Assembly: GCF_019429535.1 (NCBI RefSeq)
Contig: NZ_JAHXZM010000003.1
Coordinates: forward strand, 124,001-188,000
Source: Sphingomonas citricola
GTDB taxonomy: Bacteria; Pseudomonadota; Alphaproteobacteria; Sphingomonadales; Sphingomonadaceae
Reading direction: 5' to 3'
Length of the DNA: 64,000 bases
How positions within the stretch are numbered: the stretch's first letter is position 1; each line of letters starts with the position of its first letter. The notes beneath the pieces are model-generated. The model did no database searches. It was not told where the DNA came from and saw nothing but the letters and a program-made list of their open reading frames with translations. Positions 59,154 to 64,000 of this stretch are shown piece by piece. Both the position numbers and the translations under genes were made by a program.

Positions 59154-60484
59154 GCGGAGGCTCCGGTAAGGTCGGCGAGTTGGTCGAAGAAGACGGGATA
59201 GCTGGTCGCGACCGGCGATACGTCGTCGATGGTAACGGGCGCGCGGGCGTGGAGCGCCGCGATCGTCATGCTCATCGCGATGCGGTGATCGAGGTGGGTC
59301 GCGACGCTGCCGCCGCCGGGGATCGCGTCGCCGCGGGTGCCGTCGATCGACAGGCCATCGTCGTGTTCGGTCACGGAGACGCCGTTTGCCTCGAGTGCGG
59401 CGCGCATTGCGGCGATGCGGTCGCTCTCCTTGACGCGCAGTTCGTCCGCGCCGCGCGCGACCGTCCGGCCAGCGGCGAAGGCAGCGGCGACGAACAGCGC
59501 CGGATATTCGTCGATCATCGACGGCGCGAGATCGTGCGGAACGGTAATCGCGCTCAAGGCGGCGTGGCGGACACGCAGGTCGGCGACGGGCTCGCCGCCG
59601 ACGGTGCGCGGGTCGAGCTCTGCAATATCGGCGCCCATCATGCGCAGCGCGGTGACGAGCCCGGCGCGGGTCGGGTTGAGCCCGACATTCTCGATCACGA
59701 CGTCGCTTCCCGGCACGATCGACGCGGCGACGAGCCAGAATGCAGCGGACGACGGGTCGCCGGGGACAACGATCCGTTGCGGGCGCAGCTCTGCCTCACC
59801 GGTGATCGAGATGACGCGACCGCGCGCGGTTTCCTCGACCTCGACCTGTGCGCCGAAGCCCGCGAGCATCCGCTCGCTATGGTCGCGGGTCGGCACCGGC
59901 TCGATCACGCGGGTAATGCCGGGGGTATTGAGCCCCGCGAGCAGGATCGCTGACTTCACCTGCGCTGAAGCGACCGGCAGCTCGTACTCGATCGGCACCG
60001 CCGGGCAGAGCCCGCGCAGCATCAGCGGCAGCCGTCCGCCGGGCGATGCGGTGATGTCCGCGCCCATGCGCGACAAGGGCGTGATCACCCGCTCCATCGG
60101 GCGCGCCGACAGCGAGGCGTCGCCGGTGAAGGTCGCGGTGATCGGATGCGACGCGACCAGCCCCATCAGCAGCCGCGTCGAGGTGCCCGAATTGCCCATT
60201 TCGAGCGCGGCGGCGGGTTGCAGCAGTCCGCCGACCCCGACGCCGTGGATCGTCCACACACCGCCGGCGTCACGCTCGATCCGCGCCCCCATCGCACGCA
60301 GTGCCGCGGCGGTGGCGAGCACGTCCTCGCCCTCCAACAGCCCCTCGACGCGGCTTTCACCGACTGCGAGCGCGGCGAGCATCAGCGCGCGGTGGCTGAT
60401 CGACTTGTCGCCGGGAACGCGGATACGCCCGGCAAGACGCGAGGCGGCGGGAACGGTCAGAGGGGAGGGCTGGGGATGCGGCAT
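59150..60484 (-). CDS. aroA: 3-phosphoshikimate 1-carboxyvinyltransferase (EPSP synthase)
   Basis: 444 residues. The N-terminal PEP/shikimate-binding segment is PGDKSISHRALML (K27). NSGTSTRLLMGLVASHP and KESDRIAAMRAALEANG are the remaining EPSP synthase signatures. It makes EPSP in chorismate synthesis. ATG 60484. Coupled to cmk, as in many alphaproteobacteria (aroA-cmk-rpsA). Confidence 0.96.
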   Translation of the reverse strand: MPHPQPSPLTVPAASRLAGRIRVPGDKSISHRALMLAALAVGESRVEGLLEGEDVLATAAALRAMGARIERDAGGVWTIHGVGVGGLLQPAAALEMGNSGTSTRLLMGLVASHPITATFTGDASLSARPMERVITPLSRMGADITASPGGRLPLMLRGLCPAVPIEYELPVASAQVKSAILLAGLNTPGITRVIEPVPTRDHSERMLAGFGAQVEVEETARGRVISITGEAELRPQRIVVPGDPSSAAFWLVAASIVPGSDVVIENVGLNPTRAGLVTALRMMGADIAELDPRTVGGEPVADLRVRHAALSAITVPHDLAPSMIDEYPALFVAAAFAAGRTVARGADELRVKESDRIAAMRAALEANGVSVTEHDDGLSIDGTRGDAIPGGGSVATHLDHRIAMSMTIAALHARAPVTIDDVSPVATSYPVFFDQLADLTGASA

Positions 60485-60579
60485 CCGCGCCGCTTGCCAG
60501 CCGGGTTGTGCTATGGCAAGGCGCGCCCCACTTCGCAGGGCCGACCTGCAGAACCACCCATCCGAAAGGCTTTCACGGC

Positions 60580-60903
60580 ATGATCCAGCCGGAATGGGGC
60601 ACGAAGCGTACGTGCCCGAAATGCGCGACGCGTTTCTATGACCTGACCAAGGACGACCCCGTCACCTGCATCAACTGCGGTTATGCGTGGGCGCCCGAAC
60701 CGATCCTGAAGTCGAAGCAGCCACTGCCGTTCGAGGCGGCGAAGACGGACAAGCAGGACGCCGACAACGATCTCGCCGGTGACGACGAGGATATGGATCT
60801 GGCGCCGAACGACGACGAGGAACCCTCGGCGGACGACGAGGTCGATCTGGGCGGCGACGACGACCTGGGCGTCGAAGCGCGCAACGACGACGACGAGAAC
60901 TGA
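60580..60903 (+). CDS. TIGR02300 family zinc-binding protein
   Basis: 107 residues. Zinc ligands are in CPKC (C12, C15) and CINC (C30, C33), with RFYDLTKDDPVTCINCG between. The C-terminal half is almost entirely Asp/Glu, ending in NDDDEN, so it should be disordered. This is an alphaproteobacterial family of unknown function. It faces away from aroA on the opposite strand. Confidence 0.85.
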   Translation: MIQPEWGTKRTCPKCATRFYDLTKDDPVTCINCGYAWAPEPILKSKQPLPFEAAKTDKQDADNDLAGDDEDMDLAPNDDEEPSADDEVDLGGDDDLGVEARNDDDEN

Positions 60904-60988
60904 TTTTTTCGCATCGGCTTGGCAAATGGTGCAATCCACCGCTTGCCAAGCCCGCAGCGCCCGGCTAGTGGGCGCTTCCCAACGGAAT

Positions 60989-61064
60989 GGGGCCGTAGCT
61001 CAGCTGGGAGAGCGTCGCAATGGCATTGCGAAGGTCAGGGGTTCGATCCCCCTCGGCTCCACCA
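60989..61064 (+). tRNA. tRNA-Ala (anticodon GGC)
   Basis: 76 nt with acceptor GGGGCCG pairing CGGCTCC, D-arm AGCTCAGCTGGGAGAGC, anticodon loop ATGGCAT (GGC), T-arm AGGGGTTCGATCCCCCT, and encoded CCA. Confidence 0.96.
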
Positions 61065-61072
61065 TTTCCGTA

Positions 61073-61089
61073 GGTCCGCGGGACCTTTT
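61073..61089 (+). terminator. Terminator after tRNA-Ala
   Basis: GGTCC (61073-61077) pairs with GGACC (61081-61085) around GCG, followed by TTTT. Confidence 0.55.
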
Positions 61090-61433
61090 GCTGCATCGCT
61101 AGATCAATGCGCTGGCTTTGCTGGTTCTTAGATCTTGTCTTCATTGGCTGCGGCGAGCCGTTAACAGCGATGTAAGTGGGCCGTCGGGTTTAGCCCGGCG
61201 AACCCGAGCCGTTATCGCGCTAATTGACTTCGATGGCGGCGCACGCGCCGCCGCCGCGTCTGGTGGACGCCATCGGTTTTAGCGCTGACAAACCTCGATC
61301 GGACCCCCGATTGCCGCGGCGATGCTTCCGGCTACGGCGGATTTGCGCACGACGTGATCCGCAGATCGTGTCGCGCGCAGGCTTGGGCCACCCAAGAGGG
61401 AGTCAGGTAATACCGCCGTCCCGCTCGGACGTT
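61090..61433. other. Intergenic region with two strong stem-loops, no gene seen
   Basis: About 340 bp between tRNA-Ala and the TonB receptor end. I see no coding-like frame. Two structures stand out: TCGGGTT/AACCCGA (61184-61190 with 61201-61207) and an 8-bp outer stem CGATGGCG/CGCCATCG (61231-61238 with 61268-61275) enclosing an inner GC hairpin and followed by GTTTTA. It may be a small RNA or the receptor's 3' region. Confidence 0.35.
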
Positions 61434-63632
61434 TTACAGCCCGAAGCGGATCGTCGCGCGCAGGTCGCGGCCGACGAGGGGGGCGAAATCCTTAAGGAAG
61501 CTCGACGCACGCCGCGCGTTGACGTCGAAGATGTTGTTCGCGCTCAGCACCAGTTGCGTCTTGTTCGCCCGGCCGAACGGGGAGAAGGCGAGGCTCGCGT
61601 TGACGAGCGTGTAATCGTCGGTGCGGGTTTCGAACGCGGCGGTGCGGTTCTGCTGGAACAGATGCTCGACCTCGGCGCGCGCGGTGAAGGCGTCGCCCTG
61701 CGCCTCGAGCCCGCCCAACATGCGCGGCGCCGGGATGCGTGGCACGGGGCCCTGATCGACGACATTGGCGTGGACGTAGTCGCCCAGCACGTCGGCGTTG
61801 ATCCGCGTGGTACCGAGCGTGAACAGGTTCGCCGATAGGTCGGCCTCGAACCCGTAATAGCGCGCATTCGCCTGATCATATTGGAAGCAGGGCAGGTCGA
61901 CCGTGCGACCGACCGCGCCGAACTGTACCGCGGCAGCGGCGCAGACCGCGGCATCGACCTGGTTTTCGTAGATGAAGTTGGTGATCCAGTTGTAGTACGC
62001 CGATGCGTCGAGATTGAAGCGATCGTCGTGCGCGTGGAGCGTCGCCTCCAGCCCCCAGCTTCGTTCGAGCCGGAAGTCGGGATTGCCGAGCTCATACGCC
62101 TGCGTGCCGGCGTGGCCGCCGTTGGCGAACAATTCCTCGGCCGAGGGTGCGCGCTCGGTGTAGGAGCCGTTGACGCCCAGGCGCAGTCCGTCGGAGCCGT
62201 AGCTCGCGCCGAGCGAGCCGGAGAAGGCGCCGTAGCTGCGCGTGCCGGTGAAGAAACGCTGGTCGAGGTCGGTCTTCGCGGCCTGATCGGTCCATTCGTA
62301 GCGCGCACCGGCCTCGGCCTTCAGACGGCCGAAGTCGAACTGCTGCAGTGTGAACAGGCCGGTCTGGTTGGTTTCGTTGCGCGGCAGGAAAGCCTCGTCG
62401 CCGACGACGTTGAATTGGCGATTGAAGTATTGCACGCCTGACGCGCCGGACCAAGCGCCGCGGCGTGCCTGCACCAGTTCGAGACGCCCCTCCAGCCCGT
62501 TGTTGTAGAAAGCGGTGCCGACCGCGCCATCGGGTTCGAGTTCGAAGTGGCGGTAGGTAGCCTGGCCGGCGCGGATGCGGATGCGGTCGAGGAAGCCGCC
62601 ACCGGTCTCGACCTCGCCGCGCAGGTCGACGCGGTTCTGCACCAGATCGAGCCTCGGCGCCTCCTGCGCCTGACCGACCGCGGTCGCGTAGCGGATCGGG
62701 ATGCCGTAGACGCTGTCGTAATGGCTGTAGCTGATGCCGAGCTGACCGGTGTCGGTGATGATGCTCGCGCCGACCCCGGCGGTCCACGTTTCGGACTGGG
62801 TGTTGGGCAGCTTGCCCCGGATCGCGGCGTTGGCTGCGAAATCGATCGGCTCCTCGCCGGGGGCGACGTCCTGTGGCAAGCCGACCTGGCTGAGCGCGGC
62901 GGCGCGCGCGGCGCGCGAGAGTGCGTAGCCACCGATGCGCAGATTGTCGGTCTTCAGGTACGATCCGTCGGCGTGGACGACCAGATGCTGCCCGACCGCG
63001 ACATCGCCGGCGAGTTCCCCCGATCGCTCGTTTGCGGCCGAGCCGTAATTCGCGATGCCGCTCAGGCGATAGCCGTTCTCGGGAACGGTACGCGGAATGC
63101 GCGTGTCGACGACGTTGACGACGCCGCCGACCGCGGAGGAACCGAACAGCAGCGCGCTGGGGCCCCGAAGCACCTCGATCCGCTCGGCGAGCAGCGGGTC
63201 GACGACGACCGCGTGATCGACGCTGGTGTTCGACACGTCGATCGCGCCGATGCCGTCGGTTAGGACGCGGATGCGCTCACCCTGGAAACCGCGCAGGATC
63301 GGGCGCGATGCCGAGGGACCGAACGAGGTCGCAGACACGCCGGGCAGGCGCGACAACGTTTCGCCGATCGTCGGACGCAGATCGCGCGTCAGCGCCTCGC
63401 CCGAGAGGACCGAGGTTCCCTGCAGCACGTCGCGCTCGCTGCGGGTGACGGGCGCGGTGACGATCACGTCACCGACCGCCGGCTGGCGCGCGGAGGTGGC
63501 GACGGTGGCCGATCCGGCATCCTGCTCGACATTGGTCGCGGCCGTACCGCCCGAGGCAGATTGCGCGAAGGCGGGGGTCGCGGCCGCGATCGCGGCGATG
63601 CTGGCGGTGGCACGCAGGAACTTGGTCATCAT
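61434..63632 (-). CDS. TonB-dependent outer membrane receptor, ZnuD-like
   Basis: About 732 residues; ATG 63632 follows AGGGA by a good distance. Signal peptide MMTKFLRATASIAAIAAATP ends at AFAQ. The plug includes SRLPGVSATSFGPSASRPIL and the receptor ends with the aromatic strand RATIRFGL. The region FYNNGLEGRLEL and the PAPRMLGGLEA stretch recall ZnuD zinc receptors. A possible Zur-like palindrome lies upstream. Zinc transport is therefore a fair hypothesis, but heme or other metals are not excluded. Confidence 0.85.
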   Translation of the reverse strand: MMTKFLRATASIAAIAAATPAFAQSASGGTAATNVEQDAGSATVATSARQPAVGDVIVTAPVTRSERDVLQGTSVLSGEALTRDLRPTIGETLSRLPGVSATSFGPSASRPILRGFQGERIRVLTDGIGAIDVSNTSVDHAVVVDPLLAERIEVLRGPSALLFGSSAVGGVVNVVDTRIPRTVPENGYRLSGIANYGSAANERSGELAGDVAVGQHLVVHADGSYLKTDNLRIGGYALSRAARAAALSQVGLPQDVAPGEEPIDFAANAAIRGKLPNTQSETWTAGVGASIITDTGQLGISYSHYDSVYGIPIRYATAVGQAQEAPRLDLVQNRVDLRGEVETGGGFLDRIRIRAGQATYRHFELEPDGAVGTAFYNNGLEGRLELVQARRGAWSGASGVQYFNRQFNVVGDEAFLPRNETNQTGLFTLQQFDFGRLKAEAGARYEWTDQAAKTDLDQRFFTGTRSYGAFSGSLGASYGSDGLRLGVNGSYTERAPSAEELFANGGHAGTQAYELGNPDFRLERSWGLEATLHAHDDRFNLDASAYYNWITNFIYENQVDAAVCAAAAVQFGAVGRTVDLPCFQYDQANARYYGFEADLSANLFTLGTTRINADVLGDYVHANVVDQGPVPRIPAPRMLGGLEAQGDAFTARAEVEHLFQQNRTAAFETRTDDYTLVNASLAFSPFGRANKTQLVLSANNIFDVNARRASSFLKDFAPLVGRDLRATIRFGL

Positions 63633-63687
63633 GGCTTCCCTGAACAGGTGCCGCAGGGCGTAGAGGGTCGAGGAAGCCACATCAAGC

Positions 63688-63705
63688 GCTATGTTACATC
63701 ATCGC
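63688..63705 (-). promoter_or_regulatory. Possible Zur-like operator
   Basis: The 18-bp imperfect palindrome at 63688-63705 matches ATGTTATAACAT at 10 of 12 positions in its core and has outer symmetry in 6 of 9 pairs. It lies about 60 bases upstream of the receptor ATG. Only a suggestive match. Confidence 0.3.
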
Positions 63706-63725
63706 ATTGAATTAGGGTGGAAGGC

Positions 63726-64000
63726 CTATGTGTCGGCGCGCAGGCGGTAACCGACGCCCAATTCGTTCGCGATCACGCTGCCGACGGGGGCAGGGGCTTC
63801 GAGTTTCTGGCGCAGGTTGCGGATGACGATGCGGAGATAGTCGATCCGCGGATCCTCCTCGCCGCGCCACGCCGCCGCGATGATGCGGTCGTGCGTCAGC
63901 ACGCGGCCGATGTTGCGCGCGAGGATCGCGAGGACGTCATATTCCTTGCGCGTCAGATGCACATCCTCGCCGGCGCGGCGGACGACGCGGTGGTGGAGGT
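63726..64000 (-). CDS. Response regulator C-terminal part, OmpR/KdpE-like (truncated at window edge)
   Basis: The C-terminal winged-helix DNA-binding domain of an OmpR-family response regulator. The frame is open to the right edge, so the receiver domain lies outside. Recognition-helix region: HLTRKEYDVLAILARNIGRV, YLRIVIRNLRQKLE and the closing ANELGVGYRL, which fit KdpE. KdpE-type regulators respond to potassium limitation, but the partner kinase is not visible. Confidence 0.75.
   Translation of the reverse strand, partial: LHHRVVRRAGEDVHLTRKEYDVLAILARNIGRVLTHDRIIAAAWRGEEDPRIDYLRIVIRNLRQKLEAPAPVGSVIANELGVGYRLRADT

Noticed and set aside
60982..61071. ACGGAA/TTCCGT flanking tRNA-Ala
   Set aside because: Only six bases long; likely chance, unlike the 16-bp repeat at tRNA-Met.

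Overview
The window is GC-rich chromosomal DNA that looks like an alphaproteobacterium of the order Sphingomonadales, most likely Sphingomonas. Supporting signs are a lipoyl domain fused to the pyruvate dehydrogenase E1-beta subunit, TrmFO with GatCAB, a TIGR02300-type zinc protein, many TonB-dependent receptors, and a clpP-clpX-lon-hup order. I see no prophage, insertion sequence, CRISPR array or plasmid gene. About 64 protein genes and six tRNA genes (Leu-TAG, Val-CAC, His-GTG, Met-CAT, Leu-TAA, Ala-GGC) are supported. Two protein genes run off the window edges: an MFS transporter on the left and an OmpR/KdpE-like response regulator on the right.

Left part (1-15 kb): an MFS exporter; the E1 subunits of pyruvate dehydrogenase (pdhA, pdhB); a convergent three-gene block of TadE/TadG-like surface proteins; a phytoene-synthase-like protein; an EF-hand protein; a trmFO gene, and a ruvX/DUF3089 pair; then gatC-gatA-gatB. 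A protein quality-control block follows (15.3-26.2 kb): tig, a glycosyltransferase, clpP, clpX, lon and hup, interrupted by an NTF2-like gene and an M1 metallopeptidase operon.

The most striking region is 27.4-44.3 kb. A proline/threonine-tethered surface lipoprotein, a TonB-dependent receptor and a convergent 2-oxoglutarate dioxygenase lie beside a complete 12-gene type II secretion operon, gspC to gspN. Upstream of the lipoprotein are six 7-bp units in exact 11-bp register (27486-27547) that look like a tandem Pho box. A weaker array precedes gspC. Gene content and promoter suggest a phosphate-starvation module like the Caulobacter elpS/T2SS locus: the lipoprotein would be surface-exposed, the receptor would import a scavenged ligand, and the T2SS would export hydrolases.

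Right part (44.3-64 kb): an amino-acid dehydrogenase; a cytochrome c maturation operon ccmC-ccmD-ccmE plus a CcmI-like TPR gene, with ccmF, ccmG and ccmH absent from their expected place; kup with a 2H phosphoesterase; a tRNA-Met enclosed in a 16-bp inverted repeat; rimO; a DOMON-like/NamZ pair; a DUF4112/solute-binding lipoprotein pair whose signal-peptide end abuts tRNA-Leu so that no usual start codon remains; then ihfB-rpsA-cmk-aroA, a zinc protein, tRNA-Ala, and a ZnuD-like TonB receptor. Most convergent gene pairs are separated by GC-rich stem-loops that can serve as bidirectional terminators.
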